A DNA stretch of 64,000 nt from Eonycteris spelaea (GCA_003508835.1 PUFA01000084.1:1-64000); one strand, 5' to 3'; positions 37,376-49,546 are shown, counted from the stretch's first letter. The notes: generated by a model not told the origin, from the letters alone. A program made the numbers and translations.

Positions 37376-37381
37376 AATAAA
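37376..37381 (+). promoter_or_regulatory. GOLGB1: Proximal polyadenylation signal AATAAA
   Basis: Exact AATAAA about 340 bp after the stop, with a moderately T-rich stretch from 37404. It could give a short 3' UTR isoform. Confidence 0.45.
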
Positions 37382-38251
37382 CCTAATAATCCGAAGTCCA
37401 GTATCATTTTGATTGATACTTTATTTGTTTTTTTACCTTATATTTTCTTCTTCAGGTGCATGGTGGACCCACTATAAACAAAGTTCCGGGGAACATTATC
37501 TCGCAGAATATCTGGTTAGGTCTACTGCAGAATAGGGTGGAAGCTGAAGAACTCCCCAGGGATTTTAGCTATTGTACCATGGGAAGACAGCGTTTCCTTT
37601 CCTGGCTGTTTAAACATCATTGGAGCAAGATTTGTGGTTCTGGACTATAAAGATTGGATCCTATTGCTTATTGCCCTTGATCACATGTATTTTAAAGTAC
37701 TGAGAGGCCCATGCCTTCTCTTTGACTGAAACACAGAAAGAACCAGCTAAAGACAGTGAGATTCAGATTCTTGTCATTCCATGTTATCTGGATATACCTT
37801 GAATGTGGGCCCTAGGAGCCAGGCCTAGGAGAGGTATTGACTCCCAGCCAGGAAGATCTGACTGGTCTGAGGACCCTCCTAGCCTCTTGAAGTACTAAGC
37901 TACTTTGCAGTCGGTGACAATTATTTCACTTTCTCGCCTCATACTCATCTGCTCTCTGTGGTAACAGAGAGCTGAGGAAAATGGAGGAAGAAATACAAAA
38001 AAGACAAAATGTTTAAATTTAGGTATGAGAATGATGGGCAGGATCCATTTGTGCCTATTCCCGCCTCTGCTCCCCCTCAGCCCTAACCAGTTGGTTGTTT
38101 TCTCATTATGCATTTGATGTCTTCACTGCCTGCTCTCACCACTCAAAGGAGAGAAAACTGGTGAACTGACTGTTCTGCTCTAATCCGTAGTTCTGTGGTA
38201 ACCAAATCTTAGTCACAGCAACCCAGGAACTTTCCTGAATAACTGTAAAAT

Positions 38252-38257
38252 AATAAA
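38252..38257 (+). promoter_or_regulatory. GOLGB1: Distal polyadenylation signal AATAAA
   Basis: Exact AATAAA followed by a strong GT-rich element ('tggtggcgtgtgcatgtgtg' at 38280-38299). This is the classical arrangement and the likely main end of the GOLGB1 transcript. Confidence 0.7.
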
Positions 38258-38299
38258 ATTATTTTCAGAATGAAAAATTGTGGTGGCGTGTGCATGTGT

Positions 38300-40110
38300 G
38301 TTTATATATGGGTGTAAATGGGTAGGGGATGCAGGGATGGGGTAGCCAGGGATGGACACAGGGGTAGAAAACTACATATTCAGCTTTCCTTCTCCCTGGC
38401 CAACGTCAGTAATGGCTACATTCATCTTTCTAAGCGCTAGACCCCAGGGTGATGAAGTAGAGTAAGGAAATTTCATCCTAATACTGAACCAAACGAGCTG
38501 GGCCTTAGGTCATGAGATTCATGCAGGTTTATTCCTGGGCCTGGGAAAACTCATCTGGTGCATATTGAAAGCATTAGGCCCCTTGGGATCCCTCTGGATG
38601 GGAGTGGGGAAGGTAAGTCTAAGTTATAGCAAGATGGATATTATGTTTTTTTAAGTATCTGCTGAGACACTTTTCCAGTGTAAATAAATGAATTGATGTA
38701 AGCCTATCTGGCTTCAAAGCCCTTGCTATTTCTGTGTGCTTCAACTCGCTGCCTCACATCAGGAATGAACTTGGGACTTGCGCTAAGGAGAGATGAGGTT
38801 TCTTGTTTTCATCTCTAAATTCTAAGATTTCTCTAAAGAACTGCCTGGATGACTGTGTCACAATATCTGGTCTGATCATTTCTATTTTCATCACTGAATT
38901 AGGATTTGAAACGGTCTAAAATATTTCCCCCTTCTACAAATTTACTTTTTGTTCAAATAATTTTAGTGTTCTGACAATAAAAAGGTCATAAAGTAGGAGA
39001 GGTCAGTAAATAAAACGCCCCCCAGGCATAGACTCCTTAGATTTGGAAGTGACTAAAGTCTTGACTTATTCCTGATGCAGAATCCCTCTATATCTTGGAC
39101 CAGTTTCATCTAGTCTCAGATCGAATCCATTGGGGAGCTCACAGCTGAGCAAATCAGGTCAGAAGACCACATCAATCAAGATTAGGAGAGGATAGATAGA
39201 TATAGTGACAAACACTCCCTAATTCTCAGTAGCTAAAACAAAGGATTATTTTCTAGTCAGACTCCAAGTCCCTCACACAGTAGATTGAGTGTTGTCTGTC
39301 ATTCTAAGTTAGAGACCCTCTCACTCCCCAACTGAGAATGAACCTACTCCAGAGAACTGCAAATGGTGAGCACTGCACAAAAGGATGGCAAAGCTTGCTC
39401 TGGCCTTGAAGTCTCTACCAAAAAGTGATGTATTTCATTATTCAAATTTCATTGGCCAAAACAAGTCACCTGAGCAATTCTGACTTAACATAGGAAGGAA
39501 AGGGGAGGGACAGCAAATCTTGATGAACAGTAAGTAAGACAGAATACTACCAAGACTTCCCATTGTCTGGTACCTAGTTCTTTCAGACTTATTTCTGCTA
39601 TCTGGAATCAAATCTACCAGTTAGCTCAGACTCCTCACTGTTCCCTGAACAATCTCTGAACCTTTCTTCCCCCATGTCTTGCCTTTCTCCTGTGATTTAT
39701 TCCCTTCCACCATTCAATTAATAAATGTTTATTTGAATACTTAGTAAATGCAAACCCTAGTTTTAAATGCTATGGTAATGTAAAAGTGATTTTTTGAAAA
39801 TTTTTCCTTGCAAGAAAATCCATGTAGAACCATTTTTACCCATTAAGCTTTTCTTATTACTTCAGCCTATACCAAACTACATTCCTGGGCTATAACAGAT
39901 GCAACTGCCCACCTAATTTGGATATAAACGCTGTTATATAGAATTCTGCTTTTCCGGTTGTTTTTTTCCCTGACCAGATTATAAACTCAGAGTAAAAGCA
40001 TTTTTTTTTTTTTTACTTCCCCATGACACTCAAAGCCTTGCAAAAGATTAGGCAGAGAGGCAATTAATCTTTTTTTAAAAAAATTAAGTGCCTAAGCAGA
40101 AGGAACTGAC
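38300..40110. other. GOLGB1-HCLS1 intergenic region
   Basis: About 1.9 kb between the two tandem genes. It holds one recognised interspersed repeat (39185-39540) and a T run near 40001. No gene or RNA seen. Confidence 0.7.
39185..39540. repeat. Interspersed repeat, family not named
   Basis: Text such as 'attctcagtagctaaaacaa' (39222-39241) and 'catttcattggccaaaacaa' read near 39446-39465 follows the order of a widespread mammalian interspersed element. Diverged; family not identified. Confidence 0.5.
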
Positions 40111-40190
40111 AAACTTCAGGAAGTAGCTGTGAGGACATGGTGACAGGAAATGACAGAAAGCCTGAATACGGAACTGAAGCTGCAGCTCAT
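40110..40190 (+). promoter_or_regulatory. HCLS1: Probable HCLS1 promoter with ETS/PU.1-like sites
   Basis: No TATA box and no CpG island. Two GGAA-core motifs lie just upstream of the putative first exon: CAGGAAGT at 40117-40124 and CAGGAAAT at 40144-40151. HCLS1 is expressed in blood cells, where ETS factors such as PU.1 are usual activators of TATA-less promoters. Function is inferred from motif and place only. Confidence 0.4.
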
Positions 40191-40277
40191 TTTCTTGCTC
40201 AGAAGTAGCAGCAGCAGAGAGCAGAGTGAACGACGTGAGGAGCTGGGAGCTTAGAACAGTCACTTGCACTGTTAGAG
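40170..40277 (+). other. HCLS1: Probable non-coding exon 1 of HCLS1
   Basis: A stretch with AGC-rich 5'-UTR-like sequence ending 'gcactgttagag' before the good donor GTGGGT at 40278. HCLS1 is known to have an untranslated first exon some kilobases before the ATG exon, and nothing better placed is seen. Start approximate. RNA data are needed to confirm it. Confidence 0.45.
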
Positions 40278-42554
40278 GTGGGTACTCTGAGTAGTGGGAA
40301 AGTAGAGGAGCACAGGGAAAGAGGTGAAGAGAAACCTACCTGGTTCTTCGTTCTTGGGGAGAGATGAAGTCATGCTAGTAGGCTTTTAAACTTTTATGGC
40401 CAGAAGGCCCAAGTGGGAGCAGTTGTAGATAATGAACATCTGGGGATGGAAACAGAAGTAGGGTGCTGAAGCCCAGGGAATATGATCTAGCAGCCATCCA
40501 GTATGTTTGGGCTACAACCCTCTTTAAAGCCCGTTGCTGTAAGGCACTGAGTTGGGAGGAGTACCAAGGAAATGAAGACAAAGTCTCTGCCCTTAGAGAG
40601 TCAATGGTCTAGCAGGGGGACACAACCCACACAGAAGACATTGTAACAGCTCAGGAAGTAGTTAACATGTACCAGTGCTGAGGACCAAGTGCTGATGGAG
40701 GCCAAATGGCATGATATTTTGACTAGGACTAACTTTTATGATTGTAGGACCATAGAATCCTAGAATGTCAGAAGCAGAAGGGACTTTATATATTAAGTTA
40801 ACCTCTTCATTTATTTTTCCACCGGGCAAAACAGTATCTGAGACCATTCAACGATTTACCGAATTATTTAAGTTAATATTTGTAAATCGCCTAGCCTGGT
40901 ATCTGACAAATAAGTACATTTTCTATATTGATTTCCTTACCCATGTTCCCATAGGGGCTTAGTAACAGAGCTGGAAAGCACCTATAGATATTACCTCTTG
41001 GCTTCCCTATTTCTGGCCAGGAACTCAAAATACTATCTGTGTCAGAAATTTGCCTTTGTGTCAAAAATACATAAGGATGGGAGGTTTACAGGAGAGTCAA
41101 GCTGATATCTTGGAAGAAAAGCAGGAAAGAGGACAGGACAATTGGTCCTCATTGTTTATGACTATTTCAGAAACTTCTCCTTTCCAGTTTCTGTGTGAAG
41201 CCCTTTTGTTGTAGAGCAACCCAGGAACCAAGACCATAGCTCTTGTCTACCTACCCCATACCCTCATCCATAATTGGTTCTCTACAGGAGAAGGCAGAGC
41301 TGGTCTTGGCAGTGACTCATCCCACAGTGTAGCTGACTTAGTCAATACTTCTCCAGTGTCCTCTTTGCACTTCTCTAACCAATCTACCCCCAAACTTTCC
41401 CTTAGGCTGGTTTCCAAGGGATTTTTTGAAGAGCATAGAGAAGGAGTTTTCGAGTGGAGAGGAAAATCAGAGTCCGAGACCCTGGGTAGAGACACTAGAG
41501 AGTCCTAGGAGTGGTCATAAGAGGGATTCTTCAGAGATAATGAAGAGCATAGGGAAAGACACCAGTGGGATGGAAAGTCTGAATAGGGAAGAATGGGCAA
41601 AGGTAGTGCCAGCTAGCAAGTAGTATCAGGGTCAAGAAGTCTCAGTGGCCACCAGAGCAGATGAGCATTGTTCATTGTTTCCTCTTCACACCAAGATTCC
41701 AGATTCCACAGATGCAGAGCAATTGTGTAGCTGCTCCTTGTGCATGATTGGCAGGGCCAGTAGAAACACTGGGATGCCCCAGTAGAATACCAATTTGATA
41801 TCCCTTCAAACTGGTGTTCTCTAAATAGTACTTTATCGTTTATTTAGTTAATGAAAATCTAATAACCCCTACTGTTCAAAATGAGGGATTAGTTGTATGC
41901 TATTTTTGAGTCAGCTATTCTCTTTAGAAATACAATTAAACTGTTTTTAAAAATTGAAAAATAAGTGACTTATTCTCAGCAAATAATGTTTCCCATGCAT
42001 TGTGCAATGTAGGAATTTCAGCTGACTGCCCTACTGATCTCATGTAGCTGTTCAGTGGCCAAGTGGAAAGAACAGCACTTGCACTAAGCAGGTTACAGAG
42101 AGGATTGTAGATGTTTTCTTTCATAGGAGCTAGACCAACATAAATTTTGACAACTGCAAAGGAGTCATATGTAGAAACCTGAGCGAAATGGTGCTATAAT
42201 TCTAAGCATGTTCTAACACCCCTCATTTTTACTGCAGTGGCTTGGCTGGCCTCTTGACAAAAATAACTGATCCCAGTAGTTTGACATCCAGGTTATTTAG
42301 TGTTACCTACACTCATAATGACTTCTCTCCAGACTCAGGTGTGCCCAGGCTATGTTAGTTTGTCTCAAATAAATCCCCACCCTCCTCCTCTATCTAAGCA
42401 AATGTACATTCCTAAAACTCTCATCTGCTTTGCCTCAGCTTCTAAGAAAAAAATGGCAAGAAACAATGAGCTGCTATGTCAAAACTTCAGCATTCTTTTT
42501 TCCCTCCTCTTGATGTTTTGCCTCTAATTTTTTCCATCTTCTTTTTACCTTCAG
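40278..42554 (+). other. HCLS1: HCLS1 intron 1
   Basis: Sequence between the putative exon 1 and the ATG exon. It contains a diverged ancient repeat trace near 40750-40830 ('agaatgtcagaagcagaagg'). No other gene seen. Confidence 0.5.
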
Positions 42555-42638
42555 ATGTGGAAGTCTGTAGTAGGGCATGATGTATCTGTTTCCTTGGAGA
42601 CCCAAGGTGATGACTGGGACACAGATCCTGACTTTGTG
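42555..42638 (+). CDS. HCLS1: HCLS1 first coding exon: start codon and DDW acidic motif
   Basis: The ATG is the first base triplet after the acceptor ACCTTCAG. Encodes MWKSVVGHDVSVSLETQGDD and WDTDPDFV, the N-terminal acidic region of HS1 (haematopoietic lineage cell-specific protein 1). Residues D19-D20-W21 are the DDW motif that in HS1 and cortactin binds the Arp2/3 complex and promotes branched actin in lymphoid and myeloid cells. 28 codons, phase 0, donor GTGAGT. Clean frame. Confidence 0.96.
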
Positions 42639-43169
42639 GTGAGTTTGAAAATAGCTTTTCTTGGACAGTGAAAGGGGTGGGTTGACATCTGGACCACTCT
42701 GTAACCTTCGAAGGGGCTTAGGAAAGGACAATCTGGGTCTGAGATAGCCCTCATTGTGAAACTGACAGTTGTCGGGAGTGGGTATGCATGATGGCTGGTG
42801 TTGAGGATGGAAGGAGACAGGTGCAGGGCAGTTTGCCATTGTGATTGGTGGGCTATGGCAAGCTATGCTAGGTCTCTTTTGGTCTATGAGCCAAGATTTG
42901 GGTGGATGTGTATAATTTGGGGGGATTCAGAAATTGTAGAAGACCTTAGGAGGATTATATGAGGGATGCAGTATGAAGGGAGGTTTCAGAGCTCACCCGT
43001 TTAATTTAACATGGGAGTCATGGTGGGGTGAACAGAGAGAGGCATCTGAAGGAGGCATTAAAAGGAGGCAGAAGATGCAGGGGATATGGAAGGCATGCAT
43101 GTCAACTGCATGGTCTCTCTCGTGGCACATTTCTTTCCATCACTTATTGCTGAGTGCTGTCTTTTGCAG
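42639..43169 (+). other. HCLS1: HCLS1 intron 2
   Basis: A 531-bp intron ending TTTTGCAG. No recognised element. Confidence 0.8.
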
Positions 43170-43243
43170 AATGACATATCTGAGAAGGAGCAACGGTGGG
43201 GAGCCAAGACCATCGAGGGCTCTGGGCGCACGGAGCATATCAA
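43170..43243 (+). CDS. HCLS1: HCLS1 coding exon 3
   Basis: Encodes [20 protein letters not shown] and TEHI, then two bases of the next asparagine codon. This is the segment between the acidic region and the first actin-binding repeat, very close to human HS1. Acceptor TTGCAG, donor GTAGGT. Intact. Confidence 0.95.
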
Positions 43244-43567
43244 GTAGGTGCTAAAAGAAGTGAGGAATTGGAGAGGGATGTGGGAAAAGCCCAAGGAAAA
43301 TTCAGGGACTTGGGGGAAAGTGAGGGAGGAAGGAAAGAGAGAGGGTAGTTCACGTCTATCTATGTGTCTTTGTGTTTTTTCCCCTTGAATTTGTTTCTGT
43401 GTTTCCTAAGTGTATCATTGTGTATTTTTGTTTCATGTCTCTTCTCTTATCCTCCCAACTCTAATATCTCTCTTTTACTTCTACAATTATGCTGTTTCCC
43501 CAAGTTGGTCTATTATAAGGGATTCAGAGAGGAAGTGACTCAAATGCTGAGATGGTATCACTTTATC

Positions 43568-43609
43568 GTCTGTCTGTCTATCTATCTATCTATCTTTCCA
43601 TCTATCTAT
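43568..43609. repeat. Microsatellite (TCTG/TCTA)n
   Basis: Tetranucleotide tract beginning gtctgtctg and continuing as tcta units, with one interruption (tttcca). Likely length-polymorphic. Confidence 0.9.
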
Positions 43610-44416
43610 TCACATAAACATAAATATGTGTCTGGAATGTAGGGTGACTTCAGATGGGCCAAGGAGGACTCAGAAAAATATCAAGGTAAAGAACTCAGAA
43701 TAAATACTCTAAAAAGAGGGCAATATAAGGTCCTGTACCTTGTCTGAATGACTTTTAGAATAAAAATTTGTATTTAGCTATTTAACAGAAGTTGGAAGCT
43801 ATGAATAGTAATATGAAGAAATGTGACACATGGAAAATCTATTGATTACAACTGTTTTAGTAATGGTGTTTAAAAATTACAACCTAATATTTTACCAGAA
43901 AAAAATAAAACAACAAAAAAATCTGATATCATAAGAGAGAAGGTACTTACAGACATATCCAAGAGTTTTTATGAGATATACTATATGTTTGAATTGAGAG
44001 ATTCCCTTTTCTCTTCCATAGGTTATTCAGGATCATCTAAGTAGAGCTGTCTGCTTTGGATAGTACAGAATGTCAAATATTAGTAGCAAGGTAAACAATA
44101 AACAGTTTAACAAGAGCAAAAAAGTAAAAATTGACAACTGCACACCAATTGGCAAAATTAATACAGCTTTAATCTCCATTTTAAGTCCCCCTTCCACACT
44201 CCAACAGTGTTTTTAACTATTTCCTCCCTAGATTTAAAAAGTATCAGTAGATGACCGCATTGCACAAGCACCACCCTATGAAAACTTGGCACATGTTTAT
44301 ACAATTTGATAATATTCCATACTCTACAGACATATGGTTTATCTTAAGTAACTGTAATGAATATTATTCTTAAACTAAGAAGCACTTATAGAGACAAAAA
44401 ATGGAACAGAGTCATA

Positions 44417-44567
44417 TAGGAAGCTGCTTCTTCTATTTTTTTTTTTAAATGCCTACAGCATCTGGTATTCCTAGGTGGTCTCCCATCCAAGTACTAACCA
44501 GGCTTAGCTTCTGAAATCAAATAAGATTGGGCATGTTCAGGGTGGCATGGCCATAGACTAGGAAGCT
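44417..44567 (-). pseudogene. Retroposed 5S rRNA pseudogene with A-tail and target-site duplication
   Basis: Bases 44451-44558 are the reverse complement of 5S rRNA: the 3' end is at the left ('gcctacagca') and the 5' end at the right ('ggtggcatggccatagac'). Compared with mammalian 5S rRNA, ten bases are missing (about nt 58-67), where 'ccaggcttagctt' joins sequence that should be separated, and there are scattered substitutions. On the minus strand the 3' end runs into an A-rich tail (T11 at 44436-44446 on +). Perfect direct repeats TAGGAAGCT at 44417-44425 and 44559-44567 flank it. Dead copy: part of the internal promoter (box A) is deleted. Confidence 0.93.
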
Positions 44568-44774
44568 TTTTGATGCCCTCTGTAGGGTCAAAAGTCCCCC
44601 CAAAAGTTAAGACCCTTTTTCTTTTATGAGTAAAGGTCACTCAGCCCTAGTATCCTAACAACTTTTAAGACAAGGATATAAACTCTCTCTGTACCTTTTC
44701 TCTCCCAATACCTGTCTCCTACATAGTAGGAGTAGAACATTTTACAGTAGACACCTAAATCCCTGCCATAATCT

Positions 44775-44995
44775 TATGGAAAGAGCTTGAGTTTGAATAT
44801 CAGATAGATTTAGATTTAATTCACAGCTCTGCCATTACTAGCAATGTGAATTTAGACATATAACCTCTCTGAACCTCAGCTTCTTTATTTAACAGATGGG
44901 GATAATAATAGCTATACTGCAGAATCCAGTGGGCTAACAGATGTCTAATGCAGCACTTAGCACCTCTTAGCAGCTCAATAATGTTATTTCTCTGT
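44775..44995 (+). mobile_element. MIR SINE, sense
   Basis: Follows the MIR consensus order: 'ttcacagctctgccattact' (44820-44839), 'ctctctgaacctcagcttct' (44864-44883), 'gatggggataataatagcta' (44896-44915) and 'gcagctcaataatg'. It is diverged, as expected for this ancient family. Confidence 0.85.
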
Positions 44996-45984
44996 TCTGT
45001 TAATATATATTAGTTTAATAAAATTTTTTCCTAAAATCCTGACATAAACATGTAAATAGTTGACAATCTTCCTTCTTCCTAAGTGGTGATTATATGGACT
45101 TGTGTTGCACAATTCAATTACTCTGACTGGTGACCACTGGAATTGGTGACCCTGGGTTTTTCTTTATTAGCCTAACTGGATCTATATATGATAGAATAAA
45201 TGGTGGAAACATTTACACAAAACTCACTCCCCTCCCATTTACCTAGACTACCGAAGTGTAGAAGCCCTGTCTCTGCTAGTGACTAGCCAGGTTACCTTGG
45301 ACGAGTCTCTTTTCCTCTCTGATTCTCTCTTTTCTCATCAGGATCAAAAAGACCTCTAGAGTTAGGAACTGAACCACACAGCAGGAGGTGAGTTGCGGGT
45401 GAGTGAGCAAAGCTTCATTTGTATTTGCAGCTGCTCACCCAGCATCACCTCCTCAGCTCTACCTCAGATCATTAGGCATTAGATTCTCATAGAAGCACTG
45501 GCTCTTGATGCCAAAAAGGTTGGGAACTGCTGGACCTTCCAGTAGTAAGTCCTCTAGGATTCTCTCTGTCTAGTGTAGGTCTAAGCCAGTCTTTAAGGTC
45601 AGATGAGAATCACTAAGGTCCTTGGGAAAGGGGGAAGTTGAAGAGAAGAACAGTAGCTGCAGGACTGAGATGATTCAAAGCAGGAAAAGGAAGTGATTGT
45701 GGTTCTCACTAATCTCACTATCTTCCCCCACATCATGATCTTTCTTTTGAAGGTCTGTCTAAAATAAATTTAGCTTGGGGAGTGGTTTGGTAATTTGATG
45801 AATAGCTCAAATGATTCTATCTACCCCTCATCTATTGTATAGAGGAGTCTTGGGTTAGGAAGCTCCAAGCAGCATAGTATTTTGTAGGAGCTCTCTGGTT
45901 TTCAAGGACTGTTGTCCTATTTTTTATCTTCTTCATGCCACTCTTACCCACTTCTGCTCATGTGCCTCTTTACAGTCAATATGC

Positions 45985-47690
45985 CCATCCCTTCTCCTAC
46001 TGAATGTAAACACCAATCTGCTTCTTGTCACTACAGATTAGTTTTGTCTGTCTTAGAATTTTATGTAAATGGAATAATATAGAATGTATTCTTGCTTGTC
46101 TGTCTTCTTTCACTCAGCATAATGTTTTTGAGATCTATCCATGGTCTTGTGTGTATCAATTGGTTGTTCCTTTTCTATTGTCAAGTAGTATCCCATTGTA
46201 TGGATATACCACAATTTGATTTACCCTTTACCTTGTTGCTGGACTATTTGTTGGTGACAATTATGACTATGACAAAGCTGTCATGAACATTTGGGTTCAA
46301 ATCTTTTTGTCGTCATCTATTTTTATTTTTCTTAGGAAATCCCTAGGAGCAGAATTACTAAGTCAGATAATAAGTGTGTATTTAGCTTTTTAAGAAACTA
46401 CTAAATTATTTTCTGGTAGGAATTTACCATTTTTCATTCTTACCAATAGTATATGGGTTTTCATTGTTCTATATCCTTGTCTATACTTGGCATTGTTAGT
46501 ATTTTTAATTTTAACCACTCTAGTGGGGATGTGGTGATTTTAATTTGTATTTTTCTGATGACTAATTTTATTGAGTCTCTTTTTATGTGCCATATATTTA
46601 TCTTTATTTTGATGTGTCTATTAAAATACTTTTTCTCACTTATAAAATGGGCAGTTTGTATTTTAAGTTTTAAGAGTTCTTTATATATTCTGATATGTCT
46701 TTTGTGAGATATGTATTTTACAAATATTTAATCCAGAGTGTAATTCACCTTTTCATTTTATTAACGGTCTTTTGAGGATCAGAAGATATTAGTTCTGATG
46801 ATGTCTAATTTATCAAAAAATTTTATAGTTACTGCTTTACATGTCTAATAAATTTTTGCCTACCTCAAAATTGTGAAAAATTTCTATGTTTTGTTCCAAA
46901 AGATTAATGATTTTAGCTTTTACATTTAAGTCTATGATCAGATTAGCTTTTGTGTACAGTATGAGGCAAAGATTGAGGTTTATTTTTTTCCATATGAATT
47001 TTTTTCATTTTTTGTTTTTCTAGCACCATTAAAAGATTATTTTTCTCTCACTGACTTACCTGGCATCTTTAGCAATATATGTGGGTATCTATTTCTAGAC
47101 AATTTTACTGATGTGTATGTCTGCCCTGACCCATATTATACTGATTATTGTAGCTTAATGATAAGTCATGAAATCAAATAGTCCTCCAACTTTGCTCTCC
47201 TTAAAAACAAACAAACAAACAAACAAAACAAAAAGAAAAACTTTTACTATCCCTTGACTTTACATGTCCACATACATTCTAGAATAAGCTTGTCAATTCC
47301 TACAAATATGTCTGTTGGTATTTTCATTGAGATTGCATTGATCATTTTGGAGAGAGCTGACATTTTAATGATCTTGAGTTTTCCTATTCACAAAGATGGG
47401 GTCTATCTCTATTTATTTAGGTCTTCTTTAATTTTTTCAGAAATGTTTTTCTGTGTCCAGATCTTACACATATTTTGTTAAATTTATGCTAAAATATTTC
47501 ATGTTTTTTAATGTGACAGTAAGTGGCATTTATTTCTGACTTTCAATTTTCAATATTCATGACTAGTATATAGAAATAAAATTGATTTTGATAGTGACCT
47601 TATGTCCTGTAACCATGCCAAATGTACTTGACAGTTCTAGTGGTGCTTTTTTTTTTTTGTAGATTCTTTAGAATTTTCTACATCTTTGAT
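45985..47690 (-). mobile_element. LINE-1, antisense
   Basis: Starts with the complement of an L1 3' region ('tttatgtaaatggaataata' at 46060-46079, 'catggtcttgtgtgtatcaa' near 46140) and continues into ORF2 complement ('cattgagattgcattgatca' near 47324). No intact frame. Confidence 0.75.
47203..47241. repeat. Microsatellite (AAAC)n
   Basis: Imperfect AAAC repeats within the L1 block. Confidence 0.85.
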
Positions 47691-49546
47691 TGTATCATCT
47701 GTGAATTAAACTTTATAGTCTCAGTTACTCACCCTCGTGCTTTTAATTTCAAAATAAAAACAAGACATATTTCTTCTTTTAGTTTATCTTTGAGGTCCTA
47801 GATTTTACTTTGTTCACATGAACTACATTGCTTTATCAATCCAAAGTATTTTAAAACTTAAAATATCTGAGAGTTAATGTATGTGGATATATTAATTCCT
47901 GGAATAGTAAAGTTTCTTTAGTATGCCGCTAAGCACAATAAAGTGTAATTTTTTATTTGTTTCTTCCCCTTGAACACTATCTCCAAACATTAATCAGGGC
48001 CTAATAGTACCTCACACTCAAAAGTTCAATATTTAATTAATATTTCTTGAATGAAGGAATGATAAAATTAAGATCTTTTTAGAGTGGCTTCAGCTATATT
48101 CTAAAGAATTTGATAAGAAGTTGGTCTTCTTTGGCCGCAGCATTTTCATTCAAATTATATTGTCCATTGGCATAATTCTCTGACTAGCTTTGATGTCATC
48201 CAGTAGGTGGGTATTCCTGAATCTCATTTTCTAATCTCTTTTAAAAATGTGTTTCAGCTATAATATAGTTATGACCCATGTAGCAATCATTAGACTCATT
48301 AAAACTTTACAGACTTTTCTCATTTAAAAGTAATGTTTAGCCCCATTTCCTTCATGCTTATCTGAATATTTTGGTTGGGAAATATCAGTCATTTACATGT
48401 TCTTGGAATCAATATTTTTTTTTTTTTTTTTAACACAGACGGTCTAAAGTACTGGTGTTGTTGAACTGGCAACACGGGATCTCTCTGCCTTCACTGCTGC
48501 CAGAGAGTTTAGAGCAGGCACAGGAACAGAGGGTTCTTCCAGCACTTAGTTTAATTTCATCTGGTCCAAAGCCAGCTTTCTAAAATTAACTTGACTAAAG
48601 CTGAGATGGCTTTTTAAAAAGACCTTTAGTGGGCTTATACTACAAGGCCACCAGATGGATCTATTCTACCATGAAAGAGGAGAATTTCTGCTGTGAGATG
48701 GCCATTCTACCTATAACCAATATATCTGATTTTCCTGAGCTAGTGAATTTCTAGTAATATCACTATCTCAATCCCTTAACCTCCATTCCTTGCTGTAAGA
48801 AGTCAAATTTTTAACTTAAGATTCTCTTGCCCAAATGTTTCTAAGAATTCATTCTTATCACTAATTGTTGCAACACTTTGAGAGCATTCATTTATGAGAA
48901 GACAATACACAAAATACTTAATACATAGATAAATTTCTCAATGCTGCATCTTTTATAATCATTATTTTTAGTGGCTTCCTAGTATGCCATTAAGAGGTAA
49001 TGTTATGATTTACTTAACTATTACCCAGTTATTGGCCATATAAATTGTTTTTGGTTCTTGCTATCACTATGTGCAATGTTTCAGTGAATATCATTAGACA
49101 TTAAGCTTTTCCATATAAAAATTATTTCCTTAAGGTAGAGTCACAGGACTAGAATGTGTAGGTGAAAGGGTATAGGAATATTTTTTGCTTTTTAAGACAG
49201 AAGACCTAATTGCTAGAAAGCAAATCCATTCAGAGAGGAAAATAACTTCTTAGATACTAGAATATAGGCATCATTGTCTTCTAATATTTAAGAACATGAA
49301 AAATAGGAATAAATATCAACAGGTTATTTAATGAGCAAAATAACAGACTAGAAGAAATACTATTCAGTATGAAAAGTGTATGCAGGCCACACTAATCTCT
49401 TACTACCAGACCCAGCTGGTATACTTTGGGGGCTCAGGTAATTACTAGAAATAAACAGAACACATCTTGAGATTCCCATTTTGGGGGGAAGGAGGGTTCA
49501 TTGACTTCCTGTGTTAGATGAGTCTCTAACATGTGGTTACTTTCAG

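Larger units (their letters stand above)
1..38275 (+). other. GOLGB1: GOLGB1 (giantin) gene, 3' portion
   Basis: Twelve exons in order on the + strand encode the central and C-terminal part of giantin, a type-II-like tail-anchored Golgi membrane protein of over 3,000 residues. Its long coiled-coil rod tethers COPI vesicles and Golgi cisternae. Recognition rests on collinear similarity over all exons, repeated SMSSLQ-type segments in the rod, and the C-terminal hydrophobic anchor. Bases 1-5811 are intron, and the 5' exons lie upstream of the window. HCLS1 follows on the same strand, the same gene order as in human 3q13.33. The two largest exons carry many frameshifts (see their entries), so no continuous reading frame can be drawn from this sequence as given. 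Confidence 0.95.
37035..38275 (+). other. GOLGB1: GOLGB1 3' untranslated region
   Basis: Runs from the stop codon to just past the distal polyadenylation signal. No coding potential. The cleavage position is inferred from the signal at 38252 and the GT-rich stretch after it. Confidence 0.75.
43244..49546 (+). other. HCLS1: HCLS1 intron 3 (6.3 kb)
   Basis: Holds a TCTA-type microsatellite, a 5S rRNA retropseudogene, a MIR, a long antisense L1 block and an AAAC microsatellite (separate entries). A run of 17 T at 48415-48431 is followed by unrecognised sequence. Stretches 43680-44400, 45000-45980 and 47700-49540 show nothing else I can name. Confidence 0.8.

Noticed and set aside
42474..42839. 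121-residue minus-strand open frame over the HCLS1 start exon
   Set aside because: Antisense shadow; the + strand carries the conserved HS1 start and DDW motif.
43568..43609. Possible CRISPR-like or regulatory tandem array
   Set aside because: Simple tetranucleotide microsatellite in a mammalian intron; no spacers.
44451..44558. Functional 5S rRNA gene
   Set aside because: Ten-base internal deletion, substitutions, A-tail and target-site duplications show a dead retrocopy.
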